The notes beneath the pieces are model-generated. The model did not search any database. It saw only the letters and a program-made list of their open reading frames with translations, and was not told the origin of the DNA. From Himantopus leucocephalus (taxonomy: Eukaryota > Chordata > Aves > Charadriiformes > Recurvirostridae), in the NCBI GenBank assembly GCA_003993805.1, contig RSEF01000002.1:75856109-75920108 (forward strand): a DNA stretch of 64,000 nucleotides, read 5' to 3'. Shown one piece after another: positions 13,501 to 24,707 of this stretch. The stretch's first letter is position 1. Each line of letters opens with the position of its first letter. A program made the position numbers and the translations under genes.

Positions 13501-15540
13501 TCAGAAGCACTGAGTGTCGGAATTATTTTTTAATTGTTTATCCTACTTCAGAGCTGGGTTATGTGAGGTCTCCAAATTTCCTGCTTTACATCATTAGGAC
13601 TAACAATTTTCAAAAATCTTCTGTTGAAGGAATTAGAAATAATTCTGCTGCCCCACAGACTAATATAAATAATTTCAGATGCTTATGAATCTAGGGGAAA
13701 ATAAAGCTGTTCTCATGAGCTGAAGCAGATTGTCCAAAAGATTGTGGAGTTGTTGCCCCTGGTTTCTCCTTCAGAATGGCTGTTGTGGTTAATTTTGCTT
13801 CAAGAAAATTGATGTTAAGACCTGACTTTTTTCTTTCCCTTCCCTTGGATGCATGGACTTGTTTCATTTCCATCCAGAATACAATTTTCTGTTAGCATGA
13901 ATGGACATGTAATTCCTTCAGAAACTTTCAAAAATGAAAGTGTGACTTCAGTTATTCCTAGACACAATATAATGCTGGCTTCACAAATACTTCTGTGAAT
14001 TGTTACAGCCCAGCTCTTGAGAATACAAAGTTAAGTTTTCAGACATTTTGGTGTGATAGGTCTTGAGAAGCCCACCAAGAAGCAAGCAGAAAAACTTCTG
14101 GTGGACAAGGTGGCTTCCCTTTGCTTTCTTATTTTGATCCCCTTGATTCAAGGGGTCATTGAGTTTAAAAACTCCCAGCTTTGCATTGCTTTAATTTTGT
14201 TAACTGTTATTTAGCAGCCAAAATAATACTTTCAGCACATAAGTTCAGGGTTTATCAGGTTTCCAGCTTCAATCCCCACCGCTCTTTCTGAGCATAAGGT
14301 CTGGGTTGGGGGGGGCATGGTGGAGAGAAGAAAGGGAAGAAATATGGGGATGTGTCTGTCTTTTGACACTTGAACGTGGAAAGAAAATTACATTATTTTT
14401 TCACTTTTAATTTACATCATGTTGTGCAAGCATGACTTCTGTGGTTGTGTGTGTCACAGTTATTCCTGGCTTAGCAGGTGTTTTTAGGCTTTTTGTTTGG
14501 TTGTTGTTGTTTTTTTTTTAATGGTACTGTTTTATGGAAGATCCCAGTCCAACTTGACAAGCTCAGTGAATGCCAAAAACATTGTATTTTTAAGTAGCAG
14601 CATCTGTATTTCACAAAAGTTGCTACTGGCAGCCACCAGTTTGCCCAGCATATGATTTGATGACTTTGAGGGTGGCCTCAGTGACTGCTTTTTCCTACTG
14701 AGACGTGCTACAGTGAATTTAGTGAAAATTAATTAATAAGGGGGAGGCAGGGAAGACGAGTAGGACTTTGAAGATTGTTTATATTCTAGGTTTTGTCTAG
14801 CAATCAGAACACTTTGCTGGAGATGGAAGTAAAGGGTTATAACGAATGAGTCTTGGAAAGCAGCATCTAGGAAACACAGCTTTATTACAGCATTATAAGT
14901 TGACTGCTCACCCTGCAGAGTTATGTAGTTGCTCTGCAGTGTGTGTTTAGTAAGTTATATCCGGAGGACATAGTAAAGAAGTGTTACATTGGACCTAAAG
15001 GCTCACACTCTATCCTGTCTTCTTGAGTAGCCCATGTGGTTACATTCCAGTATGACTGCCAGTGGCTGGATTACTGTTCAGCTTGACTGACTGAGGCAGA
15101 TCTTGGAAAAAAAAAAGCAAAATTTCAAGGAGCTGCTGAGGCCAAAGCAATGTTTCAGGTACTGTAAAAGGCACGTATTTGTTTTAAGTATTGCAATCCT
15201 GTTTATCCTTGAATAAACAAATAAATTCTTTTTCTTTGAACAAACAACTCTTTCTTTATGCTTTTTAACAGACAGAGTAAAGGATGATCCCTGCCTTACC
15301 TGAAACATGTGAGTTGATCTGTACTTATCTCTGTTCTGGGTGATTTTTTACCATCCAGCACAAGATATTGGGTTCTCAAAGACTAAAGCGTGTAGTATTG
15401 CAGAGCCTGACGAGCCTGCAGTTCTAGCCATAAAGGTTGTTTGGTGGATGATGACTGGACAGTTGGAAAACGAATGCAAGTGGGTTTTTTTTGTGGTTTT
15501 TTGTTTGTCTGTGGGTGGGGGTTTTTTTGTTTGTTTGTTT
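4523..15540. other. noncoding flank, no gene recognised
   Basis: About 11 kb between the CDYL 3' flank repeats and the left CR1. No exon of a recognised gene was found on either strand. In mammals the gene tail-to-tail with CDYL is RPP40. I looked for its characteristic C-terminal residues on the plus strand and did not see them. Long open frames at 10076-10654 (plus) and 11288-12464 (minus) open with GTG or TTG and match nothing I know. Several T-rich tracts (for example 7008-7020, 13220-13236, 14509-14520) are present. A single N at 8415 precedes an A run. Confidence 0.5.
8415..8432. other. ambiguous base before poly-A run
   Basis: One N is followed by a homopolymer of A. Similar single Ns occur next to A runs at 23414 and 23794. 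These look like unresolved homopolymer lengths or contig joins, not biology. Confidence 0.7.
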
Positions 15541-15893
15541 TCCAGAGTGTTTGAGCTTGGAAGGGACCTCCAGAGGTCATCTAGTTCTGCCCCCCTGCTC
15601 AAGCAGAGCCACCTAGAGCAAGTTGCCCAGGACCATGTTCAGAAGTTTAAGTATCTTCAAGGATGGAGATTACAGCCTCTCCAGGCAACCTGTGCTAGTG
15701 CTTGGTCACTTCAGCAGTAAGAAAGTGTTTCCTCATGTTCAGAGGGAACCTCCTGTGTTTCTGTTTGTGCCTGTTGCCTCTGGTCCTGTCATCTGGCATT
15801 ACTGAAAAGAACCTCCCTCCATCCTCTTTGCACCCTCCCTTCAGGTGTTTATGCCCATTGATGTGATTCTCTGAGCCTTCTCTTCTCTCTGTT
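15541..15893 (-). mobile_element. CR1 LINE 3' end
   Basis: The minus strand carries the end of CR1 ORF2 and its 3' UTR. The plus strand reads GCTTGGAAGGGACCTCCAG, GCCCCCCTGCTCAAGCAGAG, CTAGAGCAAGTTGCCCAGGA and AAGGATGGAGATTACAGCC-like blocks in the usual reversed order, and ends at the KRRLRE coding block (about 15872-15890). The octamer tail is eroded: a GTTT-rich tract (15516-15540) sits where it should be. Reading frames are broken. The copy joins abruptly to an endonuclease piece (next entry). Confidence 0.85.
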
Positions 15894-16090
15894 GTCCCTC
15901 CAGGAGATATCAGGGTAGTTGAAGTCCCCTATGAGGACCAGGGCCTGTGAATGTGAGGCTCATGGCTTGCATGAGTGTAGGCACAGGTACTCATAATGTG
16001 CTCCACACTGATGTATGGAACAGGTATATGTGCACCTGGTGTTCTTGTCAATTGTGTCTCTTCGAGCATTGATAAGAACAAGGACTTAAG
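15894..16090 (-). mobile_element. CR1 LINE fragment, endonuclease region
   Basis: On the minus strand, about 15950-15895 reads QALVLIGDFNYPDISWRDN. This is the GDFN block of the CR1 ORF2 apurinic/apyrimidinic-type endonuclease. Upstream sequence to about 16090 is probably the same element but is too diverged to place. In an intact CR1 about 2 kb of ORF2, including the reverse-transcriptase core, lies between this block and the KRRLRE block that follows it here. Confidence 0.7.
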
Positions 16091-17090
16091 GGAGAATAAC
16101 TGTCATTCCTTTATTTCCTCTTGCAGCTCCTTTAACTTCTTACCTGCTGTCTCTTGGTAGTTTCTAATTCCACTTATTTGTTGTGTTTCTCCCTGCGCAG
16201 GAAGGATGAGGAGGACCAAAAGAACTCCATCACCATCTTCTCATTTTGTATTGCACCACTCTTCCTCTTGCGGGTACCTCACAAGGTAATTATATTTGGT
16301 TTTTGTTTGTTTGTAAGTCTGGTGCATGACTCAATCTGCCAGTCATGTCCCTCGTAAGTAAGAAAAAAACCATAAATGCAGAGACCTGTGAGTGAAGTAT
16401 TCTCTAGAGAAATCTGAGGGGCTGTACAGAACAGGACCATGGTGATCTTGTGCTATACAGGGGCTCTCCCCTGATACCTCCTCCTTTGGAAAGAAAAATT
16501 CAACTGTGTGCCACCTTGGGTATAACTGAGCTCCCATGCTGCGTGACTTAAGGTTGCCAACTCAGGCTCTTGCTACAGCTCTGTAGTAAGACAGCCTGTG
16601 TGTTGACAGCCACTGGCAGTTCCTTAGGATGGAAAATCATATGGCAAACTGTAACTGAGTTAAGAGGTATCATCTCCTCCCTCCTACACTCTTCGGAAGC
16701 ATACTTGTCATGTCCCAGATGAACATGAAGTGCCTCAACTTCCACCAACAAACCTAGGTTTGTTGAACCATTTGTTGAAGAAAGTCTCTCCTGTCCACTT
16801 GGGCAGAAATGTTTTGTTTGCTGCCTCATTCCCTAGATGTGTACAGTCCTATTCTATCCACTGTTTGGATAAAGTATGAAGTAGATCAGTGTAAATTTAA
16901 GCAGTTTATAGCTCAGTTGTTTTTTGGTTTGGTATTATTTTCAAGTATGCCTTACTTTAAGAAATTAATCTCACCTGAAAAGATGATTTAATTCCCCTGA
17001 GCCTTGTTTTCAGAAGGATAATAGGTGCAGCTTCTGAAGCACAGAGGCGTATCTTTTAGCAATGTCAGCAATCCAGTGAAGGACTCACTG
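16091..17090. other. noncoding, no gene recognised
   Basis: A stretch at about 16200-16285 is bounded by a good acceptor-like sequence (ttctccctgcgcag) and a donor-like AAG|gtaatt on the plus strand, with an open frame through it. Its peptide (RKDEEDQKNSITIFSF...) is not one I recognise. I do not call it an exon. Confidence 0.35.
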
Positions 17091-17190
17091 AAGGAAACTG
17101 CTTCAAATCCTGGCTTCATGCAAATTAGTAAGTTTGAACAAGGGAAAGACCTATGGGTGAGTTCAGAGCTTCAGCTTACTCCCAAATGCC
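17091..17190 (+). repeat. MIR-like ancient SINE relic
   Basis: The plus strand reads TTCAAATCCTGGCTTCATGC, then AAATTAGTAAGTTTGAAC, AGGGAAAGACC and TCAGAGCTTCAGCTTACTC. This follows the sense MIR order (caaatcctggct...cacttactagctgtg...gggcaagt...tctgagcctcagttt). The copy is highly diverged, so the family call is tentative. A further fragment of the same kind may lie at 16990-17040 (CTGAGCCTTGTTTTCAGAAG). Confidence 0.5.
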
Positions 17191-19319
17191 TTTTGTTGTA
17201 GGCTAGTCTACCCAGAGCTAAAACCTTGCTCTGCTTTCTATTTTTGCTCAAACTAACATAGCAGCAGAAGGTGCGGTTAAGTGTACACAGGTGGCTTTCA
17301 AACAGTTCCAAGTAAATTCAGCCCATGGCTCTCTGATACTAGTTCCTGACCAGGAGAAGAGTTCTCTTATTTACTTCCAAAAATAAACTTGAATGTGATG
17401 AAACTTTTGTGGGGAAAGCATAGTCTGTGGCCTCAATGCAGTCCAGTTGCCAGTGCTTGTTAATTTGCTGTTTGCTAGTGCCTGAGACATTACTGATTTC
17501 AGGAAGAGAACTAGAATGTCATAGATTCCTACACTGCATTATCAAGGCTCCTTGATACAGCATGTCACTGTGCGCCATAAGGAATTGAGCAGATGATTGT
17601 GTAGTACAGCGATGCAATGAAGACAGCAGACAGTCTGTACAGGAGACTTGGGGTCAGGACTGAGCAAGGCTAAAGGTAGATGAAATTTATATTCTGATAC
17701 CATTATTCCTAATTCTACTAGCCACTGACTAGACTTCTGACACCCAGACACGTGCTGTGATTTGCCTTCATGCCTGGGGAGGAACAAAATGTCTTCCTTG
17801 TTTTTTAAACAAAAAAAAAAGCGCCATATGGAAGTTCTCTTGGCATCATTCAGGAAGATACCGTTTCTATGTTCTTACATTGCACCTGGGTCCAACAATA
17901 TGTGATGCTCCAAAATTCTCCAGGTACAAACTGTTCACACATCGGTACTAGAATCAGTGTAGAAAAGCCATCTTGAATTACCACTGCTTCTGTGAGGCTG
18001 TGACTCCAAACGAGGTGCCTTAGAAGTAACGCTGTCTTCAGCAGCTTCCCCATGCTTCTCCTTGGGCCAGTCAAACCTTTGTGGCTACAGTTGCAGTCAG
18101 TCATCAGAGGCTAAATCCGATGCTTCGGGTTAATTTGTCTATGCAGTACTGCAAACTTATGTAGAACAATACAAGCACCAGCAATGAAACAGGCTAGACA
18201 AAGACCTGCGCCTTCTGTGAAGAAAAGCCTCAAACCCACTCATTTTAAAATATCTTAAGTAATTTTTTGTGCTGCTGCAGGCCTGATTGCTTGCTATTAG
18301 ATGTCTATAATTGTTTGTTCTGTTACGGTTTTGCAAAGACTAAACTAACAACTGTAACTTTCACACACGTCAAAGGCTATTTACTGACCTATACTGAAAA
18401 GAACTGGACAGTAATTTCCTAAAGAAACAGTACACTTGTAGTCCAGTATGTGGACAAAATGTGTATCATGTTTATGAAGGAAAACATAATTTGTTAATAG
18501 TGTAAAGTTACTGCTTTTAATATAAAGGCAGTGCAATTCCACAGTGACACTGGCAGTGTACTATGAATTGGTCTAAACTAAGGACTTTTTCCGGTCAAGG
18601 ACAGGAATTTACATGGTCACCAACTTATTCCCATCTTAATATGCAAATTGTAGGCAGCACAAGAGCCTGACTGATAATAACACAAAAATAAAGCAAGTAG
18701 AATTATTTTCCACTTGAATTGCCTGCACCTTCAACTGATTTAATTTTTCTTAAATATCACTAGCTCCAGTCCTCTGTTATGGTAAAATTCTTGGATGTTC
18801 AAGGAAAGCACAAATATTCTTCCTCCAGCTGAAATAGATGTAATCTGTGCCCAAATGCTTCTTACAGATGCCAACAAAGGGATCTCCCTATACATTTGAG
18901 TCAAACTCCAAAAGGTTTAACATTACAGAACTGTAGGTAAGGTATCTTTCTTTCCTTCTCCCTTTGAATAAAATCAAATTCAACTAAGGACTTCTCACTT
19001 TACTGCAGCATTGTAGGGAAAATGACCCATTTTTAAGAGATTGCAAAGAAACAGTTACTGAATGTTCTTTTAGAACTGTAACCAAATAATTGAGTAGAGT
19101 GACTTCCTATATGTCTTCTTTCTCCAACCACCTCCTCTAAGAGAAAACTCCTATGTGTTTTACGACAATAAATTATTTTTCAACTTTTCCTCTGAAGGAA
19201 ATTGTTACACTTATATAACAATATAAAACATAAATATTTAAGTCTTTAATTTTCAAGATTCATTTAAGCAACTCTTACTTTGAAATGTCTTTGAAAAAGA
19301 CAACTATATGAGAGAACCA
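17191..19319. other. noncoding 3' flank of CDYL
   Basis: This lies just beyond the CDYL polyadenylation region. No repeat or coding exon was recognised. Minus open frames at 17542-17787 and 17850-18104 match no known family. Confidence 0.5.
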
Positions 19320-19347
19320 CATTTAAAATGTGTTAAGAAATATTAGT

Positions 19348-19382
19348 TTTATTTAACCAGTTTTCACAGCTGAATATTTATT
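19348..19382 (-). terminator. CDYL: CDYL polyadenylation signals (two AATAAA)
   Basis: On the minus strand there are two canonical AATAAA hexamers, at 19382-19377 and 19353-19348. They lie about 1.65 kb past the CDYL stop codon. A cleavage site would fall roughly 10-30 bases below each, at about 19360 or 19320-19338. The downstream minus-strand sequence is moderately U/GU-rich. The assignment is by position and hexamer. No transcript evidence is available here. Confidence 0.7.
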
Positions 19383-20717
19383 CTATAAAAACTTTACAGA
19401 TTGTACAGTTTATATATAGTTCAAACTACTAGAACAAAAAAGTAGGTCCCACAGATGCAAAAATACTGTACCAATCCAAGGTAAAGGCAGATTTACACAC
19501 TGTACAGCTCTCCACTGGGAAGGGGAGGTGGGTCAGTTCCAAGTAAAAACTTTAAAACTGTACAAAAATAAGGTTTGATTTCTTTTTCATTCTTCATAAT
19601 ACATTCAATAAGATTGCAAGCACAGATACCCAAGTAATAATAGATATCTGCAGTCAGGAATCAATAACCACTCCTGAAAGGAATGCAAAATAGGTCTATT
19701 TACACAGGGCACTCTTTTACACCATACTGTATATAGTGTATATTTAAAATAATAAAAAAGCATAGACAAAGAACATTAAACATCTAATTAAGGTAGTTGT
19801 TTTTTTTAAAGGATTTTTTTTTTTTTGCTTAATAGTGTGCCAAAAGAATTTTAACTTATTAAATAATATATTCTAAGTGAACCTAAAATTTATGAACATA
19901 AAATGCATTTTTGGTGTAATACATCAATTAAACCAGCAACTAGGAAAAAAAGAACCAAAACCCAAACTGTATATAAAGTAGTATTCTCACCCAGCAACAG
20001 AAGCACTTATGTAGTTATTTAAAAAAAAAACCACAAAACCAAAAAGAACCAAAAAACAAAAAAAAAAACCCAGAGAGACTATTTAAAAACCCACTAAAAC
20101 TAACTTATAACTTAGGATATTCATACATAAGATATTCAGTGATTCACTAATACTGCAAAACAAGCTTTTTTGTTGGTTGGTTGGTGTTTTTTTTTCCTTT
20201 CTTCCCCCTTCAATTTCCCTCCCACTTCCCCTCATTCCCCTTCCCCAAGAGACAGTGGTTTCTTCATGCTATCTGGGTAAGAATTAAATGTATTCCTGCC
20301 CCCTTCCTCCCACCCCTCTATACCTCCCCCCAAAAAAACCAGAGTGTTTTCTTAGCATTAATCCTGAGCACACTCTCTTTTGGGGGATATGCGTGATTTA
20401 ATCTTAATAGGGTTTAATTCCCAAAAATTTTAGAATGTTCCATTACTTGAGGTATTTCAACCTTCTTCTGAGACAATGCCTTGTATCTTAGCTGACTCGT
20501 TGGGCAGTGAAAGTAAGGGCTGGCTAATACCCGTTTCAATTCTGTATTCTAATGAAAAAGAAAAGCATTATTCCAGACTTCCCTGCCACACAGAAAATAA
20601 TGCAACACCATTCACTTTTTAATCCATTCTCTATTTGATACAGTACTAGCCAAAGATAACAAAAACTAGAGCCTTTAAAGAGATGTTTGGTAGTGCACTC
20701 TATCATTTTTTTTAGCT

Positions 20718-20830
20718 TGTGTGTGTGTGTCTACATACACACTCTCACACACATATTACATTATATATATATATAAAAGACATATATATGCACACACATA
20801 GACTTGTGTGCGTGTACATATATCTATATG
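20718..20830. repeat. compound TG/TA/CA microsatellite in CDYL 3'UTR
   Basis: Contains TGTGTGTGTGTG at 20719-20730, CACACTCTCACACACA near 20740-20755, TATATATATATATA at 20763-20777, and further TATATATG and CACACACA units to about 20830. Alternating purine-pyrimidine tracts can form hairpins in RNA, and length is likely polymorphic. Confidence 0.85.
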
Positions 20831-21031
20831 TAACAATCAGGGAGAAAGGAGTTTTGTTCAAATTTAAGTGATACAGTACTTTTAAACCCCTTGACAATAA
20901 AAGGGGAAGGGGGGGATCCACTCCTGTTCCCAAGCTGAGCAAGGAGTGAGTTTATATAGGTTTTTAAAATGGGCATATTTTGTTTGCCCTGATGTCCAAG
21001 AAATACAATTCCAGTGTCAACGGGCATCTCA

Positions 21032-21190
21032 TCAGAACTCATCAATTTTCTTCTGCAGATACTTTAACATTGAGTCCATCCCTTGTGCTGAGCCCCAGAT
21101 TTTCTTCAAAACTTCACACTCCTTTTCATTTGCTTGTTCCAAGTCCACCTTCATGATATTACGTACTAAAGCTTTGGATTCTTCAAGTAC
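21032..21190 (-). CDS. CDYL: CDYL terminal coding exon (C-terminal helices, stop)
   Basis: The acceptor is cctag|GTA, with the G of the AG at 21191. It gives 52 codons and a TGA at 21034-21032. The peptide begins VLEESKALVRNIMKVDLEQ and ends MLKYLQKKIDEF. This is the C-terminal helical part of the crotonase fold of CDYL, which packs against the core and supports oligomer formation in this fold. The IDEF ending is that of CDYL, as distinct from the paralogue CDYL2. The phase is 0 at the acceptor and agrees with exon 22362-22219. There is no frameshift or internal stop, so this is the functional gene and not a retrocopy. Confidence 0.96.
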   Translation of the reverse strand, partial: VLEESKALVRNIMKVDLEQANEKECEVLKKIWGSAQGMDSMLKYLQKKIDEF

Positions 21191-22218
21191 CTAGGCCAAA
21201 AAAAAAGGGAGTTGGGTTAGTATTACATGAGAACTGAGCGACGTGCACTTACAGGTTTATATGGACGAATCCTGAAGTTGATTATGAACTTAAGCTTATC
21301 GATTCATGGATATACTATGACATAAGAAACATTTCTGTCAACGGTTTCCCATAGAGTCTTTCTTGTAGCATCACACAGGATGTCCTTTATCCTGTGCACA
21401 ACAATATGGAAATAAGGCAATTCATAAAATCATAACTATTAATATATATATGGTTTTATACTAACTAGAGAAAACTCCAGCTCCATTTTGGTGAAGGCTA
21501 ATCATAACACTGTTATCCGGAACGGCTCTAATAACCAGGCAGACCTTTAATCTCTTGAATGTTTAAAATAGATTGAAAAACCTTGTTTGCTTTTCCATTT
21601 AGAAAACTATTAATCTGTTTTGAAAGCCAAAATTTCTAATGCACAGAACAGTTAATTTGTACCACATCTCTTCTCACAAGAAAGCATAAAATATTGGTAG
21701 TTTAAGCTATCTTGCGCAACTGCCAGTAGTACATACAACCACGACTGCATTAGGCATTACTTGTAAAACTGTAAGTTCAACTTTATGTCAAAGACTGCAT
21801 TTATTTCCTTGGTAATTTAAACTACAACTCAAGATAACTCAAGATTTCTGTGTTTCTGTGCAGTTCTTAGGGCAACTGTTTACACTGTTAATTAGAATAT
21901 GTTGGACTTACGCAACTATGTTAAACCCAAAATATATTGTAGAGTCCAATACTGTTTTAATGTTCTTAACCACAATGTACTATGGCATATTATACAGTCA
22001 GATACAAATTTAAAAAAAAAAAAAAATCCTAAAAACACCCTGAAACAAAAAGATACATAAGAATGTGTTAAAAGGTCTTGCTATACTAAAATGCGGTCCT
22101 TGTTTCATGAAAATGGTCTTTTTTTAGAAGGACATAATGATGTAGTCTAATAATACTTAGATTGATTCTTATTAATCTAATTATAAAAATGTATTGTAAG
22201 AAAATAAAGGAAACTTAC
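21191..22218 (-). other. CDYL: CDYL intron (last)
   Basis: A 1,028-base GT-AG intron with donor gtaagt at 22218 and acceptor ctag at 21191. No gene or repeat was recognised in it apart from an A run at 22013-22026. Confidence 0.9.
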
Positions 22219-22362
22219 AACTGAATTACATGTGACAAGTTCCTTAATTCGAACCATTACTTCTTGTGTGAATGTTCCCGGCCAAAACACTTGAGAGACG
22301 AGTCCTTTGGCACAAGCTTCCTGCGCAGTCAACTTCCTTCCACTGAACAACATTTCATTGGC
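22219..22362 (-). CDS. CDYL: CDYL coding exon (crotonase domain, middle)
   Basis: Exactly 48 codons, phase 0 at both ends, acceptor ccttcag|GCC and donor GTT|gtaagt. The peptide starts ANEMLFSGRKLTAQEACAKG and continues LVSQVFWPGTFTQEVMVRIKE. In crotonase-fold proteins this is the segment 'A.E....G....A.EA...GLV..V', which shapes the acyl-CoA pocket and the trimer contact. WPGTF and TQEVMVRIKEL match CDYL. The sequence is intact. Confidence 0.96.
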
Positions 22363-23679
22363 CTGAAGGGATAAAAAGTTACTTCTGGTATGAAATGTAA
22401 TGAGACAAAACTCATTAAAGGAAAAATGTTCAAAACAAATAAGGAAAATGCCTGCACTATTTGAAATAGTTTTGTTATAGCTCTTCCAAGTTTTAATTAA
22501 TAAAGAAGACTTGCCTATAGATAGCTGGTTGGTGGTGTTGGCTGTACTATGTCAGTAGTTATAAAAATACAGAGGCCTATGATTAAGGGTTAAACATGTA
22601 AATGTCTTTTGTCATTTCCCATTCATGAACGTTCATTAGCTCTAGCTTTCTTGCAGTATTGCTGACTTGATTAACTGTATATGTGGTACTAGGTTATAAT
22701 GCCTGGCAGATCTGTAAAACAGCAATGAATACACCAACATGCCCTTTATAAGAATGTTAGTTGCAGCAATGAAATCTTCACTAAAAATCTACATTATCTG
22801 TAAATTGTAAAGATAACCCAGTTTTGGTAGTAGACCTCCTGGGAACTGCTAGTCTTGGTAGAATAGTTAAATATTTAGCAACTAAAATGTGTTTTAGTAC
22901 TGAAAATGTTTGAAACCTAAATAGATGGTTTATTTTCAGTACTTCTCAAAATTCTTCAGCAGTAGTTCAACATTTAAAACGGCTGGATCATCTTGGAATT
23001 TGACCTCCAAAACCCACTGCAGTAAGCAGAACTTATTCCAATTTCTGATCAAATTCATACAAAATAAATATTGCCATTTTATTCAGTAGTTCAATACTGA
23101 ACAGATAAATCCTTTCAAAAGCTGATTTAGCAGTCTTATTAAAAAAACCCACCAGTATTTAAAAGATCTTGTACATAGTTAGAAGGTACAGAACTACTAT
23201 ATTCTATGTAATAAGGTGATCTCTAGTTCTGTAAATCTTTTTGATTTGTGATTATCATACACTCCACTATTTATCAGCTTCCCCATTCAGACTTCATCCT
23301 ACAATCATTTCTCCTTAAGCTTTAATTCTATCTTTAATGAAGTTTCTTATATAGCTAAACTTTTTGTTTGCAGTGACATCTGCACAGAAACAGACAGTGA
23401 GGATTAAAATGTCNAAAAAAAAAAAAAAAAAAAAAATCAGTTTTACTGTTTCTTAATGACTAATTTACATTGCAAATATGACAAACCCATCACCGGACTC
23501 TTGGACTATGGGAAATAAGGCTGTTATGAAACACCCAAACCTGATAGGTGTAGCATTTCTGAGGACAAAATTCTGAAGTTTTTTTTTACTGTTTTCTAAT
23601 ATTGGACATTTTGGTAACTACTACAGCAAATTTCAGTTCAGGTTCTCAAGTTACCTAATTACTGTAGGCAGTGTTTCTA

Positions 23680-23785
23680 GTATTGCCATTTTACACATGA
23701 AGAAATCTGAAAACTGAGGTCTATTACTTGCCCCTTTGTAATGAAATACAAAGTCTGGGTTGCAACTCCCAGTCCATTAGGCGTG
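23680..23785 (-). repeat. MIR-like ancient SINE relic
   Basis: The plus strand has TATTGCCATTTTACACATGA, AGAAATCTGAAAACTGAGG, TTACTTGCCC, then GTCTGGGTTGCAACTCCCAG. This is the reversed MIR order (attatccccattttacagatgaggaaactgaggc...acttgcccaaggtcac...gggattcgaacccag). It ends in an A run broken by an N at 23794. Confidence 0.65.
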
Positions 23786-24628
23786 TAAAAAAANAAAAAA
23801 AAAAAAAAAAAAAAAAGAGATGTTTCCTAGGATCTTTTACATAAAATTTATCATCAGCACATCTCTCGTAAGTTTACGTGGAAAGCTGTGATTCACATAT
23901 ATTAGTTTAAAAAACAACAAACCTCAAACTGAAGGTACAAATTATATACCCCTATAGTTCTACCTTCTGTGAAAGCAAAATCAGTTATACAAGGTTCATT
24001 ATCACAACTATACCTTCTAATTTTCCCGATTATATGTGAATGATACTAACCTGAAACACTAGCCAAAAAATCAGTGATATACACAAGTCTGTCTAAAAAC
24101 AGGACTCATTTTCCTAAGGAGAAATGGAAAAAAAAAATTCTTCCAAAATAATTTTAAGAGATACTTAACATTTATATCAAAGATCAAAATGTGAAGTCAA
24201 GATAACTGGGAGTTGGGAAAGTCAGAAATTTAAGTCAGCTGGGCAAGTCTACATAGTCTTCCCATACCTCTTTGGTAACAAGGATAAAAAGAATGCTAGA
24301 AAATGGTAATAATTTTTTTTTTCTAAAACTCAGTAGCAACTGCCGAGTTCTCCCAAATGTGAAAAACCACAAATGATAGTAGTGCAGTTCTCTTATTTCT
24401 GCCAGCTGTAACACAGCATTAGCAGAAAACCTTACATGAAATGAGGCCTCCCATTAGTGTTCTCAGTTGACAGGTTTTGAAGGGGAACAGTTTGCTCTTG
24501 CATCTTCACTTTTGATCTATACACAATGTATGCCAGAGACCCACTACTAAACAAGTTTTAATCACGTAATCATGCCTTGTGTCTGCAGTGAAAGTTAACA
24601 GACTTAGTGGTTACTTTCCAAGAAATAC

Positions 24629-24707
24629 AATCATAGAATCATTTGGGTTGGAAGAGACCTTTAAAGGTCATCTAATCCAACCCCCCTGCAATGAGCAGGG
24701 GCATCTT
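24629..24707 (-). mobile_element. CR1 LINE 3' terminus (second, terminal copy)
   Basis: The plus strand starts with the reversed octamer tail (CAATCATAGAATCATTTGGG). It then has TTGGAAGAGACCTTTAAAGG, the hairpin-type CCCCCCTGCAATGAGCAGGG and GCATCTT. It holds only the last 80 or so bases of a CR1 3' UTR and directly abuts another CR1 3' end. Confidence 0.85.

Larger units (their letters stand above)
19330..21031 (-). other. CDYL: CDYL 3' untranslated region
   Basis: Runs from the base after the TGA stop (21034-21032) to the tandem AATAAA signals. It is AT-rich and in mRNA sense contains long U and GU tracts (plus-strand A runs at 20022-20066, T runs at 19801-19826). It also holds a mixed TG/TA/CA microsatellite. 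The lower end is inferred from the hexamers. The true 3' end could be alternative or longer. Confidence 0.75.

Noticed and set aside
16200..16285. exon-like stretch with good acceptor and donor signals on the plus strand
   Set aside because: The peptide matches nothing recognised, and isolated splice-like signals are common by chance.
1..19300. RPP40 exons, expected tail-to-tail with CDYL by mammalian synteny
   Set aside because: No segment with RPP40-like residues was found on the plus strand; the gene probably lies left of the window.
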